Source of the DNA: Cryptomeria japonica
Lineage: Eukaryota; Streptophyta; Pinopsida; Cupressales; Cupressaceae
Length of the DNA: 64,000 nucleotides
Assembly (NCBI RefSeq): GCF_030272615.1
Contig: NC_081413.1
Coordinates: 720,580,367-720,644,366 of the forward strand
Direction of reading: 5' to 3'
Of the stretch, positions 12,051 to 23,799 are shown piece after piece (positions within the stretch are counted from its first letter, which is position 1; the number at the start of each line of letters is the position of its first letter). The notes beneath the pieces are model-generated. The model saw only the letters and a program-made list of their open reading frames with translations, was not told the origin of the DNA and ran no database searches. The position numbers and the translations under genes were made by a program.

Positions 12051-12611
12051 CTAAGGCAAATCTCTTATAGATTGAATAGAACTGATCTTAATCATAGAAT
12101 CAAAATTAACATGACATATTCTCCTATGCCACAACCAAATTTCATCAATCTGAGCAATCAAACAACTTTTCTCACCAGCATTCAAATGAAAAATATTACC
12201 TTTAGTCTTAGTCCCAAATGCAATCTCTATATCAGAAGCATTTAGGATATTACATTTGTCATTCTTGAATTGTAAATCATAACCTTTGTCAACCATCTGT
12301 TCAACACTCAAAAGATTATGCTTCAAACCTTCATCATACAATACATCATTAGCATTATGCTTACAATCAAAGTAAATAGAACCTCTACCACGGATCATAA
12401 AGGATTTGTCCTCTCCAAATCTCACTATTCCACCATCATACCTTTCCATACTCACAAATTTTCTTTGATCACTAGTCATATGACGTGAACAAACACTGTC
12501 TATTACCCATTCACCTCTTTCCTCAACTTCAACAGCTAAAGCTTTTTCCTCAATGGTGTAGCTAGTGGGATCAACAGATACCGGTCCATCTTCCTTAATG
12601 GAAAGAAACAT
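12051..12611 (-). pseudogene. Element C pol: protease and GAG-pre-integrase
   Basis: The 186-residue open frame contains EWVIDSVCSRHMT, the Copia aspartic protease active site. The expected D-S-G/A triad reads D-S-V, a substitution that should inactivate it. Downstream come LKHNLLSVEQM and KSCLIAQIDEIWLWHRRICHVNFDSM, the His-containing start of the integrase zinc-binding region. Frame and spacing are normal for Copia pol. Confidence 0.9.
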
Positions 12612-13650
12612 AACTTCATCTACTTCTGATTCTTCATCTATAACACCTTCATCATCAACATAATAGCAGTCTTTTTGATTCCTATACTTCTGGTTAGACT
12701 TTTAAGGCTTATCATACTTCTCTTTCTTCTCATATCTATAGTTTATGTCATTCTTATAAAAAATACCATGCCTATCATACTTAGCCATTCTCTCTGGGCA
12801 CCTAGGAGAAAAATGTCAAACCTTATTGCAAGAGAAACATTTCAAGGGAAATTTTCCATCATACTTACTGGTCCCTTTAGGAAATCTTCAGGCAATCAAT
12901 GCTTCAAGCTCATCCAGTTATCTTTCTTTCTCTTCTATCTCTCTCCTTTCTCTTTCATATCTGAATATTCTTCATTCTTCAAGTTCATACTTCTATTTAC
13001 CAAATACAGATGCTCTAAATGTTATCTTAGACTTTCAATGTGATTCACCAAATTCGGAGCTCAAATGCAACAATTTTTCCTACTAGCATATCTCTTGTTA
13101 CTATAGTCACACTTCAGATCTCATCTATAGCAGCCACCTTGTGTTTATAAGGAGGCAAAAATCTCAACACCTTAGAAATAATTTCATATTCTTAAAGGGT
13201 TCTACCGACACATTTGATACCTAGGAAAAGATCATTCACCATAGCCATAAAGGTATTTATGTTCTCATCTTTTCTCTTTAGCATCTCATATTTCCCTTTC
13301 AAACTCTACAACTTATCAGCTTTCACTTGTTTAATTCCTTTATACAAGGCCTCAAGCTTCTCCCGGATCTCATGTGTTGTCTGAAGTCCCATTACATTTG
13401 TCATTTCTGAATCACTTAGGGCACTCAATAATGCTTCCTTCACTCTAATATTATTTCCATCTTCTTTGATCTCATTAGTAGTAACTGGTCCATTCAGAGG
13501 ACCATAAAAGGCATTCTTTGTAATCTTCTAGTAATATTCTCCAAGATATCTCAAGTGCACTTCCATCCATTTCTTCCATATAGCATAGTTACTACCATCA
13601 AATCTCAGACTCTCTTTCTTAAAGATAACACTTCCACTTCCAATTTCCAT
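12612..13650 (-). pseudogene. Element C gag
   Basis: From ATG at 13648-13650: MEIGSGSVIFKKESLRFDG then NYAIWKKWMEVHLRYLG, the usual N-terminus of Copia gag (DUF4219/UBN2 type). It continues with VTTNEIKEDGNNIRVKEALLSALSDSEMTNVMG and MLKRKDENINTFMAMVNDL. A degraded zinc knuckle (CNKVWHFSPRC) lies near 12800-12850. Stops, mostly from CAG or TGG codons, and a frameshift break it. Gag would form the virus-like particle. Confidence 0.8.
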
Positions 13651-13685
13651 CCCAGATCTCCTCAAGTGGTTAATCTTCTTGCGAA

Positions 13686-14746
13686 GGATGAGGGGTGAAT
13701 TAGTTTTCACCGGATCTACAAATGTAATCACAAAAACAAATCTGATAAACTACAATAATAAAAAAGATAATAAAATTGATAACACAACACACAACAACAA
13801 GATTTTTATGTGGAAAACCCGGTTAAGGTAAAAACCACAGTGAGAACCTACCCACAATAAGCTGATACTCTATAGTAGTATGTCAAAATATTACAATGGG
13901 GAATGTCGATGCATTTAGAAACATTGCCTAGATCTCACTGCTCAAAAGATAATGACCTAGAAGGGTACAATCCTCAGGTAAGTCTCATTGAATTAAAACA
14001 AAATTCGAACTACAATCCAAAAGGAATGAATTGGAATATAATAGTATCTTCAAATGCCTAATGATAGTTTTGGTTAAGCACAATTGTCTGCTCTGCAACA
14101 CCAATCTCTACTCAATCACAATGTCGAAGGATGAATCACTTGATCACACATACACAACTCTTTGATAATGTAGACACAACCACGACACCTAATTTACATG
14201 ACTATATCACCTATTTATACAATTCATCAATCTTGATAACAAGGTTGGCTAAACTCTCAATTCACAATTACAAAAGTACATCACATGATATAAAGATCAA
14301 CTACTGGACCAATATAATGATTTACATGACATAATATGGACCTAAATCAAATCTCCAAACATGCAACACCACTAGAAATCATTCCAAGATCAACCGCAAC
14401 ATGCTACACCACCAGGAAAACTGTATAACACGAAGAACATCACTGATTCAACAAAATCACCAAGAAATCGCACAATGATCAATTGAGATCATAAAAAATA
14501 ATAATAAATACTTAGGAAACACCAACAAAAATGTTAGAATCATCAGAAGCAATTGCATCAACACCACTTATTCAAATATTCATCGATCAACATCTGAAAC
14601 TCAAGAACACTCAGACAACAACAACTGCCAAAAAGAAAGATAACTTGTGAAGCACCAAATCATGAACCATCTAAAATGAAGATACACAAGACCATCCCAA
14701 ACATATCCCCAGAATCTCAGCACAAGATCTAGTTACAACGGAGTAT
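13686..14746 (-). repeat. Element C, 5' LTR (left part; interrupted at 14746)
   Basis: Homologous to 6681-8002: shared GTGAATTAGTTTTCACCGGATC, GTGGAAAACCCGG..AAAACCACAGTGAGAA and later segments. The first bases of the LTR and the primer site are missing: gag leader runs through TTGCGAAGG directly into ATGAGGGGTGAATT. This looks like a deletion between short GAAGG repeats. Without a primer site the element could not have moved afterwards. Element D is inserted after AGTAT at 14742-14746; a short continuation is visible after 34252. Confidence 0.85.
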
Positions 14747-15455
14747 TGTTACTACTTACTAAGATTGCCATTAGTTTTATGCTCAAAGTTATTCTATATA
14801 CTCTAGTCAGTTAACTCTACCGAAATATTCAGTCGGTATGCACAACGCAGTTGGTAATAGAAGAAAATAGTCACCGAGCCCAGTATGCACCGAGCTGTCT
14901 ACCGCGTATCTTTTCATGTTTACCGAGCAGCAAAGATGACACATTGAGTTGATATACATCGAGTGAAACGTGTTACCAGATTCATTGAACCTGGACATAC
15001 ATATGAAAATGTGTTACAAGATCGAGGAACATCTAACCATTATCACATTGGAAATTGCACTTAAAGATTGTGTATGATTTTGAGGTCATCTAACCAATGA
15101 AATAATTTGCATGGTTATTCACTCGAGAAAATATGTTTGTAAGATCGAAGCAATGAATGGATCACCGACATAAGAGATCTATTTATACAACATGAGTTAA
15201 GGATTAAATAAGAGAGTGCATGAGTGAATAAAGCAAGATATGTGTGATACATGAGAAAGCACTAAGTGTATGAAGACTGTTACAGAGACACAGAGGTCAT
15301 CGAAAAGGTTTTCAGAGAACAGTCAAAGAACAGAGTAAATAGAAGGGTTTACCGAGTTACTATATGGGTTACCGAGGTATGTTATAAGCAAGGTAACTTA
15401 TTCTGAGCACATAGAATCTGTTATAACATTTCAGATGTAAAGTTGCAGATATTTG
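14747..15455 (+). repeat. Solo LTR D, left part
   Basis: Begins TGTTACTACTTACT immediately after the target copy AGTAT (14742-14746). Its right part is 33775-34247, ending GGCCTAACA, followed by the second AGTAT (34248-34252). Joined, it is about 1.18 kb with TG..CA ends, lying between the two halves of element C's LTR. The ATTTG at 15451-15455 is the target copy of gypsy-1, which inserted into D. Confidence 0.85.
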
Positions 15456-16958
15456 TGTATGCGGGAAAAGTGGGTCGATAGAACTCAATATGTGAAAAAT
15501 GTTCCAAAATACTTGTCCACACACACACACAGGACTTCTTGGTGCAAGCTATGGAGTAATAAAGTATCACTCAGCTTCCCAAGGTTGGTCTCATGGTTCT
15601 CTATCTTACAATGTCCCTCAAACCAATATTTTTGCTCTCAGATCACTGAGCAAAATGGTTTAGGGATGGCAAATGCAAGAATGAGGGATGCTTTGATAGA
15701 TTTTAGTATGAGATGCATCCTAAGATATGCATGGTTCTAGAAATGCAACAAACTAGATTATAAGATGACAAGGTTAGTATGAGTACTATCCTAACATAAT
15801 ATATTAGTCTATGATTGAGCTAAAATGATAAAGAAATTATTCTAAACATGCATATTTAGACTAATTCCTGATTTAAAAGAGGCTAAAATGATGAGCATAA
15901 AATGAGATATGAAAGCTTGAATGTATTTGAGCATAAGTGTGATACTACAAATTTGGAGGATGATCTCAAAATGGAGGAATGAGAGCTCTATTTATAGCAA
16001 AAACAGGGCAATGGATGGTCAGGATTGAAAGAGTTGATCAAGGGTTGAGTTTGAAATTTGGGGATCCATGTTTGCAATTTGCACCAATGAAATGGTGACA
16101 AGTGTTAACATAGGGTTGGGTTGAGAGAAGGGGTTGGAGGCATTAAATGCCTGAGAAGACCTTAGGGTTATCTAGAAGGTAAAGGTCAAGTCTAAATTAA
16201 GATTACCCATTGGATTAAGCGTTAATCCAAGGATAAACCTTTGTGCAAATGATTAAGAGATAATCATGGTCAAAGCATTAAAGGCTCGATGAGACCCTTG
16301 GGTTGGATGAAGGTTGAGTTAAAAGAAATTCTTTAACTATGTAAGAGGGTTTGAGTTAACCATTAATGGTTATGAAGACTTTGGGGATTTAAGTGGTTGA
16401 ATGTTTGAAGCCTTTAATGGTTATCAAAGACTTTGAGGAATTAAGTGGTTGAATGTTTGAAGCTTTTAATGGTTATCAAAGACTTTGAGGGTTTTGAGAA
16501 GTGACCTCCCCTTGCTTAGGGATGTGACAAAATTTAGAAGATGGGTTAGGCTAATTAATAGCGATTAGAAGAGTCTAGAAGGGATTAGAGATAGGTTTTA
16601 GGATGGCAAGTGGGAGATGTAAGATTTTGCAAGTGGATGGAGGGATAATAGGATTTAATTGAATTAAATGATTTAATTCAATTTGGTTGCAATTTGGGGA
16701 AATTAAATAAATTAGATTTATTCAATTTAGGATAACTATTTAATTAAATTTGAATTTAATTAAAAGTGGATAGGGGAATTTAATTGAATAAAATGGTTTA
16801 TTCATTAAATGGGTATAGTGAATTTAATTTAAATAAATTGAGCAATTTACTTAATTAAATAGAGGAATGTAGATAATTTAATTAAATTGGATTTAATTAA
16901 ATAGAGAAATGAACATAAAATATTTATTTAGGAAAATGGTCATTTTTATACGTCTACA
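15456..16958 (-). repeat. Gypsy-1 3' LTR
   Basis: 1503 bp. On the plus strand it starts TGTATGCGGG and ends ACGTCTACA. It is nearly identical to 32282-33769; the main length difference is an indel of about 15 bp in the AT-rich end. It contains a minus-strand TATA box (15989-15996) and, at 16640-16930, an AT-rich run of TTAATTAAAT-type repeats. There are also near-duplicate segments around 16350-16500 (TTGAATGTTTGAAGC..TTTAATGGTTATCAAAGACTTTGAGG, two copies). Confidence 0.95.
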
Positions 16959-16973
16959 TTTTGCCCCTCTTTG
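16959..16973 (-). other. Gypsy-1 polypurine tract
   Basis: In element sense CAAAGAGGGGCAAAA stands immediately before the 3' LTR start TGTAGACG. It would prime plus-strand DNA synthesis. A similar tract (TCAAAGAGGAGAAAA) precedes the gypsy-2 LTR at 35548. Confidence 0.85.
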
Positions 16974-17325
16974 AAGTGACGTGTGTGCACATGTTATTTC
17001 AAAGAAAATGATGCCTTATCATGATTTATGATCAAATGCAATTTTTGTGTCGCTCTTTTGATTTGCAAGTTGTGCCCCAGATTTGATTTGATGTGTGATG
17101 CCCCAGATTCAATATTTGATGGTGATGCCCCCTCGGGAGATGAATCAATTTTTTTTTTGAATTTTTTTGATTTGATATGATGAGTTGCTTGGATGTGTAG
17201 GATTTTGTCGATGTAATTTGTGTGTAAATTGATTCATCTCCCGATAATGTATAGCGTGCAAGGTATAGGGGAGACCGCAACCATATTACAGGTCCATTTG
17301 GCTAACCCTAATTTCATTTTCCTCC

Positions 17326-17335
17326 TATAAAAAGG
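17326..17335 (+). promoter_or_regulatory. TATA box of the antisense PMD gene (gypsy-1)
   Basis: TATAAAAAGG lies 82 bp upstream of the first ATG of the antisense gene, on the strand opposite gag-pol. Gypsy-2 has TATAAAAGG 99 bp upstream of its corresponding ATG (35819). The same position in two diverged elements supports a real promoter. A start site about 30 bp downstream would give a leader of roughly 50 nt. Confidence 0.7.
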
Positions 17336-17482
17336 GGAAGAGAGCTTTGATTTGATTCATTTGTGTTTTGTTGACTTTGGAGAAAGAGAATTTGGTCTGC
17401 AGAGAAAATGTCGATTCCATATTCTAGACACCGTTTCGAGCGCGTTCGGAGGTACCAGAGACCTGCCGCGTATGGACGACCA

Positions 17483-18525
17483 GTAAGTCAACATTTTTGA
17501 CCCTCTTTTGATTTCGGATTTGGTTGTTTTTAGTCATTTTTTGATTTTTAAAACTCGGGTCTAACGTTTTAGCGTGTCTAAGGCATAGACTAGCACATAC
17601 GAACTTTTAAGTAGCGCATCAAGTTTATTTTAGGGGGTGCGTCCGAAATAAAATAGGGTAGCGGATAGGAAATAGAAGTTAGCGCATAGATGCGGAATAA
17701 CGCATGGCGATAGTCGGGTAGCGCGTAGGGTCAGCAGGTTAGCGCGTAGGGTAGACCTAGCACATAGGGGTCACAGGGGTTCACATGGGTAAGGGGGTTT
17801 AGCGCGTAGGGCTAACCTAGCACATATGGTCGAACGGGTAGCGCCTAGGAGGGATAGATTAGCACGTAGAGTCAGTCTAGCACATAGAGTAGGTTAGGTG
17901 GCGCATGGGAGGAAAAAGTTAGCACATAGAGTCAGTCTAGCGCATAGGGTGAATAGATTAACGCATAGGAAAAACAACCTAGTGCATGGAGGAAGTTTAG
18001 CACAGCGGGAGTTTGTTTTAGCGCATCTGGAAATTTTATGCAAGATGAGCCGATTTGTAAATTTGTTTTGTTTGTCTGTCATGATTTTATGGATTTGTCC
18101 AATATGAGTGTCGATATAACTTGTTTTTGATTTGCATTTTCTTTTGCAAGTTATGTATAGATATCAATGTGATGTTTTGATCAAAATATGATTTGTTTGC
18201 TTACCGGGTTTCAAGTTCAATGTGTGAAGCCTGATTTGTGTTACAAGCTGATATGGGTTGGAAACTTGAGCTGTGTTACAAGATGATATGGGTGGGAAAC
18301 TTGAGTTGTTTTACAAGTTTATGTGATTGTGGAGACTTGAGTTGTGTTACAAGTTTTGATATGGTTTTTGATAACTTGAGTTGTTTTACAAGTTGATATG
18401 AAATGATAAGATTTTGAACTTGATGTAGATGAGAAAATTGTTTCATGTTGTTGATGTAAGTTTGATTTTGATAGCTTTGTTTTGATGTGGAAACTGATAT
18501 TGGATTTGTTGTGCTTGTTTGACAG
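17483..18525 (+). other. Predicted intron of the gypsy-1 antisense gene
   Basis: GTAAGT at 17483 and ..TTTGACAG at 18525 bound a 1043-bp interval that separates the two coding parts. Gypsy-2 has the same arrangement with a 407-bp intron (35996-36402). The left half contains the phased TAGCGC array. The right half is T/G-rich, with repeated ACTTGAGTTGTTTTACAAG-type segments at about 18250-18400. Confidence 0.65.
17570..18030 (+). repeat. Phased TAGCGCRT array, block 1
   Basis: About 20 copies of TAGCGCAT/TAGCGCGT/TAGCACAT separated by otherwise different sequence. From 17740 to 18019 the copies fall at spacings of 18, 21, 21, 18, 21, 21 bp repeated, that is, a 60-bp higher order of three units. 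The orientation is sense for the antisense PMD gene. All spacings are multiples of three, so a frame with recurring LAHR/LARR runs through it. Confidence 0.85.
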
Positions 18526-20517
18526 GAACGATTGGGTGTGGTGCAGTCGCGAGAGAGATTTCCCAGATCGTGGACATTGAGAGATGTGGGTTGACCTCTC
18601 TTTTGGATATGCCTCAGTTCACTGTGAATCGGGGGCTACTGACAGCATTGACGGAGAGGTGGCATAGTGACACGAACACCTTCCATTTTGCCACTGGAGA
18701 GATGACAGTCACACCAGAGGACTGTTACAAGATCTTGCGCATTCCTGTAGTAGGTGCACTACTACCATATGAGCAGTTAGAGGAGGGTGGTACAGAGGCA
18801 CTGCGCCGCATTTTCCATGATGATACAGTCTATGGCTATGAGATCCCATGGCAGGAGTTCCTAGACCTGGATTACGCACCACTGCCATCTGTACTAGCAA
18901 GGTTCATTGGTGGATTCCTTTGTCCTGATCGCAGGTCAAAGGGATTCTTGGTGGGATGGGGGCTAGTTTTGGAGGAGATGATCACACAGGGCCGATGATT
19001 TTCATGGGGGTCAGCTATGCTGGCCCATCTGTACAGGGGTCTACATGAGGTGGTATACCTCGGTTACGACAGTTTGTCAGTTGGTGTGACATTATTACAG
19101 GTATGGTGTTGGGAGCACATTCCAGCAGCGAGGCCACTAGCAGACAGTGACAGGCCTGTGGGATGCGCATATGCGTACGGATACGGGGGTCTAGTTGTCC
19201 AGCGTAAGCTGGGCAAACTAGAGCATTGGAGGAGAGTGCTGGATGATATAGATACGGTCACCTGGCGAGCGTATACAGGATGTGAGGTGTGGGCAGAGGA
19301 TGGGCTAGAGATGCCCTTTGTTTTCATGACCAGATATCTGATCGGGAGGACCCCGTTTATGATTGAGAGGTTTGTGGTGACCCGAGTTTTGAGGCAGTTT
19401 TGGTGCCAGCAGGGTATTCCACAGGGAGCATGCCTATATGCATGACGACGACAGGATGTAGTGGATTGAGGGCTGACCATTGATAGTGCAGTGGCGGTGG
19501 AGGAGTTTGTTGAGTTGGCCGGGCAAATATGGGATTATGCCCCTGAGATTCAGGATGCGGGTATGATGGATGAGTTTGTCCAATTGTTTGCTGCGCGGGT
19601 GGTGGCCAGGATATTTGATCCTGATGAGATGAGGTTAGCTTTTGATTCTGATGAGGAGGAGGGAGAGATGATGATGATGATGGAGAGGATGGAGGAGATG
19701 GATGAGGGAGAGGAGCTAGAGGGAGGCAGGGAGGTAGAGCTAGGAGAGGAGATAGGGGTGTGGAGAGAGCGGTGAGACAGGGGATGATAGATAGGGGGAG
19801 AGGTGGATTGGCTATTGGAGCTGGGGGAGAGGGGAGAGTGGGGGAGGTGTTAGCGGTACTGGGGGGTGATGATGAGGTGAGGCAACTAGCATAGAAGAGG
19901 AGGACAAATGTGCTCCCACCTCCAGCACCGAGGACAGGCAGGGTTGGAGGAGTTGCCCCGACACAGGTACCATTACGGGTTCGGATCCCTACACATGTTG
20001 AGGATGCACAGATCCAGACCCTACAGGTGAGTGTACAGCAGCTGCGGGCACAGATTTTGACATATCAGCGATAGATTGCTCAGTTGACCACTGAGCGGGA
20101 CACTGAGATAGAGCGGAGGGGGCGAGCGGAGGAGGTGGCGTCCAGCATGCAGAGAGCAGCAACGGGTGGTCCTATGAGAGACACCCTGAGAGAGATAGCA
20201 TTAAGAGCTCAGGAGGCAGAGTATTGTCGGCGGGACTATGAGGCTGTGGTACCCAGGGACCGACAAGTACAAAGCTTTGCACAGTCGAGATCTAGTCGAT
20301 CTCCAGATACTGGGTCGTGGTCTGAGAGCCGAGGTGTTACAGGGCCACCGAGACAGGACCCTCCTGGGGATCCAGGGGCGGGTGCATCTGGAGCTAGACC
20401 ATCTCCGTCAGGGGATAGTCATACTTGAGAGATGTGGTCTCTGTTGTATTTTTGATCATTTGTTATTCTTTGTACTAGACATAGTGTTGATACATTTTGT
20501 ACATTTTGATCATTTTT

Positions 20518-20518
<1 letters not shown>

Positions 20519-20583
<65 letters not shown>
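20519..20583. repeat. (AT)n microsatellite
   Basis: An uninterrupted AT dinucleotide run of about 62 bp lies just past the end of the PMD gene, in the interval where the two convergent genes of gypsy-1 meet. Confidence 0.97.
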
Positions 20584-20584
<1 letters not shown>

Positions 20585-20744
20585 GGCACCATTTTCTTTA
20601 ATCTTATGTGTGTGTTTATATGGATGCATGTGATGTGGGTTATTCCTTCATGATGATGCAATGCTTAAATAGATGATATAATGTATGATGCAGGATGTAT
20701 GTTTTTATATGCTGTGAGATGTATCTTGAAAATGACATGTATGA

Positions 20745-20911
20745 TTTGATTTGCAACTAAATGTAAAATGATATGCAACTAATGGTAAAATGATAGGCAA
20801 ACATGTTAAATGATATGGAACTAATTGTAAAATGATAGGCAAACATGTTAAATGATATGCAACTAATTGTAAAATTATATGCAACTAATTGTAAAATGAT
20901 ATGCAACTAGT
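20745..20911. repeat. Tandem repeat between convergent genes of gypsy-1
   Basis: Roughly seven copies of a 21-22-bp unit of the form ATGATATGCAACTAATTGTAAA, some alternating with ATGATAGGCAAACATGTTAA, making a 43-bp higher-order unit. The rest of 20429-21853 is untranslated; it includes poly-T at 21825-21838 and no supported gene. Confidence 0.85.
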
Positions 20912-21853
20912 TTTTTGGTAGCATCCTCATTCTGTATTTGCCATCCGATATAGCCATTTGTTTGCTTTCTTTGTAGATATCATCATTGAGCATTGATTTG
21001 TTTAGGATATGTTGAAAATTTATACAAGCATAATGGTATAATTGAACCATAATGACCTGAGAAAAATTTACATGATATTTGATTTTACAAGATAGCACAA
21101 GCGTCAAGGTATAATTGAACCAGGATGACCTGAGTGCGTATTCCGTAAACAGACAAGATTAGATCATTTGTATGCGTGAAGTGGAATCAGGCCTTTAGTG
21201 ATATTCGACATATCACGTCTCAAGGAAAGTATTCACACAGTACAAGTGATCGCCTCCCAGATAGAAGACTAAGAAAATATTGGAGTTTCCCCATGATCTC
21301 TAGCTGTGAAGCATTTTAGTGAGAAAAGGGAGAAAATCTAATAAGTCAAAAAAAATTCAAAATGCAAAACTAGTTAAGATGTTTATGTGATAATGCAACA
21401 TCCAATACTTCAGAAAATCATCCATCCTTGGTATTTTTGTGAATTGTTTTGTTTTCTTTTGCGATGAAGTGTCTTTTTTGGTTTGTTGGATGTCAGGCTG
21501 TTGAGTTTTGCAAATAGCCTTGATGTCTTGAATGTTTACCATATTTAGATGATTGGAATGCCCCTAGCTGAGTGTGCCTCTTGATGTGAATATGTATAGT
21601 GATTTCCAAGCCATGGTGGATTTGTGGTAAGAGGATATGGATAGACAAACCAGGATAGTGACTACGCTAAGTATGTCCTGAATGGATATTTGCTAAGTGT
21701 CGGACAATGGCCGATAGTGTTTGTATGGATAAAATGGTATGGATATAGATGGAGGAGCCATTCTTTCACAAGAGCGCCTATTTACCAAGTTTTCATCATT
21801 TGTTTTTATTGTACTTTTTTACTTTTTTTTTTTTTTTTCGTGCACTAGGCTAC

Positions 21854-22840
21854 TTAAGTGTAGTATTTCTTCAGATGGATACTGTTAGTTGGTTCGTCGA
21901 GCACATCGCCTTCTGAATTTGTTAGCTGATAGGCACCTGATCCATAGATGGATATAATAACATAGGGACCCAACTAGTTAGGTTCAAATTTTCCTTTCTT
22001 TTCTTGATCTTGCTGATTTCTTGGATTTTCTTTGAGGACTAGGTCACCAACCTTGAAGTTGCGGGGGATGACTTTGTGATTGTAGCTCCTGCACATGCAT
22101 TGTTGATATGCTTTGAGATGAGTATAAGGATGTTGACGTCTTTCATCTAATAGTTCAAGTTCTTGCAATCGGTTAACTCGATACTCTTCATCTGGGATTA
22201 AGCCTTTCAAAGAGACTCTGAGAGATGAGATTTCTACCTCTAGGGGCAAAATGGCTTCTGATCCATATACCAATGAGTATGGTGTTGCTTCTGTAGGTGT
22301 GCGGATGCTGGTTCTGTATGCCCAAAGTGCTAGATTGAGTTGTACGTGCCAATCTTTGCCTGCATAATTTACTTTTTTCTTTAGGATTTTTAGTATTGTT
22401 TTGTTAGATGCTTCCGCTTGACCATTTCCCTGCGGGTAGTATGGTGTAGAGAACCTATGTTGGATTTTGAATTTTTCACATAGTTCTTGGACATCTTGAT
22501 TCTTGAAGGGCCATCCATTATCGGTGATGATTGAACTTGGAATACCATATCTGCAGATCAAATAATTGAGGATAAAAGAGGCAATTTGTTTCCCTATCAC
22601 TGTGGTCATGGGAACTGCTTCTATCCATTTGGTAAAGTATTATGCTATTGTTATAATGAACTTGTGTCCATTTGAAGATGAAGGATGAATTTTTCCCACT
22701 AAGTCCAATCCCCACTGACAAAAGGGCCAGGATGTTGTAAATGGCTGCAGTTCCTGTGTTGGTGCATGTATCAGATTACCATGGATTTGACATTTAGGAC
22801 ATTTCTTAGCGAAGTGATATGAGTCTTTCTCCATTGTAGG
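21854..22840 (-). pseudogene. Gypsy-1 pol: integrase
   Basis: Retroviral-type integrase inserting element cDNA. The zinc-binding module is HDGICGTHSSG then CPKCQIHGN (22760-22900). The catalytic triad is readable as WGLDLVGK, IITDNGWPF and GQAEASNKT. The C-terminal region continues through YGSEAILPLEVE and HKVIPRNFKVGDLVLKENP, to a shifted or stop-interrupted GPYVI..GAYQL segment and TAA at 21854. Stops replace Trp at GYY*PTME (22834) and FEPN*LGP (21974); both are TGG-to-TAG type changes. All catalytic residues survive. No chromodomain is visible, as expected for the Tat group. Confidence 0.92.
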
Positions 22841-23776
22841 CTAGTAGTATCCCATCCTTAGAAGCTTTTTAGCAAGAGTAGTACCACTTGAATGTGTGCC
22901 ACAAATACCGTCATGAAGCTCGTGCAAAGCAGAATTGGAATCATTACGATCAAGGCAACGAAGAAGAGTACCATCCAGACCTCGATGATACAAAGTATCA
23001 GCGGTAAGGGTGTAACGGGCGGCTTGTCGGATAAAGTTACATTTTTGGTTACGGGATTGGTCAATTGGTAAGATATTGTGCTTGAGATAGTCGTATATTG
23101 GTCCATATAATGGAGAATCTGAACCAGTCAAGGCATAGATAACCTGGGATTTAGAGTGGTCATAGGCGAGGGAGAACAATTGCTCTACCAGGAACTCGTA
23201 ACGACTCTGTTGCTCTGGAATTTGTAGTAGTGAAGCGATAGTAGCCATTGCATCGGCTACTTTGTTGTTTAACCTTGGTATTTGTTCGAAGGTGATGTGC
23301 ACAAAATACTGTTTGAAGTCATCCACCATTCGCTTGTAGGGTAGCAGCTTGTCATCCTTTATCTGATAGTCATTGTTGATTTGATGGACTACTAGTTGTG
23401 AGTCTCCATAGACTTTTAACTTTGTGATTTTCCATTCTATGACCATTTTGATGCCTATAACTAGTGCCTCATATTTAGCCACATTATTTGTGCATGGAAA
23501 CATAAGCCTATATGATCTTGGTATAGTGTGTCCTTCCAGAGTGATGAACAAAATGCCAACACTGGAACCATGTTGTGTATAGGATCCGTCAAAGTATAGG
23601 GTCCATTGTTTAGTAGAAAGAGCAAGAATGTCCCTGTCTGGAAATTCAATCTCCATGGTGTGTTTGCCTGGTAGTGGTGCTTCAGCCAATTGATCTGCAA
23701 TTGCTTGACCCTTGATGGCTCTTCTTTCTGTGTATTGGACGTCAAATTCACTGAGAATCATGACCCATTTAGCCAA
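22841..23776 (-). pseudogene. Gypsy-1 pol: second (archaeal-type) RNase H
   Basis: The 311-residue open frame starts after the first RNase H and connection. It contains WTLYFDGSYTQHG (first catalytic Asp), NNVAKYEALVIG (Glu), KLKVYGDSQLVVHQ (Asp) and NKVADAMATIAS (last Asp), the complete DEDD set. A second RNase H between the first one and integrase is characteristic of Tat-lineage gypsy elements. It is thought to have been acquired separately and to assist primer processing. The frame runs on into the start of the integrase zinc region. Confidence 0.9.
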
Positions 23777-23799
23777 TCAGCTTGTAAGAGCTGCCTTCC

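Larger units (their letters stand above)
17408..20428 (+). pseudogene. Antisense plant mobile domain (PMD) gene of gypsy-1, two exons
   Basis: Exon 1 (17408-17482) encodes MSIPYSRHRFERVRRYQRP plus six residues and ends at CCA|GTAAGT. Exon 2 starts after a pyrimidine-rich acceptor at 18525. Exon 2 carries a PMD of the aminotransferase-like/MAIN family: QFTVNRGLLTALTERWHSDTNTFHF, MTVTPEDCYKILRIPVVG, RRSKGFLVGWG, LAHLYRGLHEVVYLG, WCWEHIP, YLIGRTPFMIERFVVTRVLRQF. Then follow an acidic Glu/Met-rich tract (19620-19770), a coiled coil (20000-20240) and a Ser/Pro/Gly tail ending at 20428. Breaks: a likely 1-bp shift near 18550-18565, TGA at 18996, TGA and other stops near 19443-19470 and 19772, and a stop near 20070. 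PMDs occur in host silencing proteins and in transposons; the role here is unknown. Confidence 0.85.

Noticed and set aside
10786-13086. Plus-strand ORFs opposite Copia pol (for example 10786-11073, 12675-13043)
   Set aside because: They are shadows of the minus-strand pol and gag frames, which have clear domains.
15453-15740. 95-codon ORF repeated at 32177-32566
   Set aside because: It is contained in the two gypsy-1 LTRs (the second copy begins just outside) and has no motif; the duplication reflects the LTRs.
18519-20428. Host PMD gene
   Set aside because: It lies wholly between the LTRs of one element with intact target duplications, and a homologue sits at the same place in gypsy-2.
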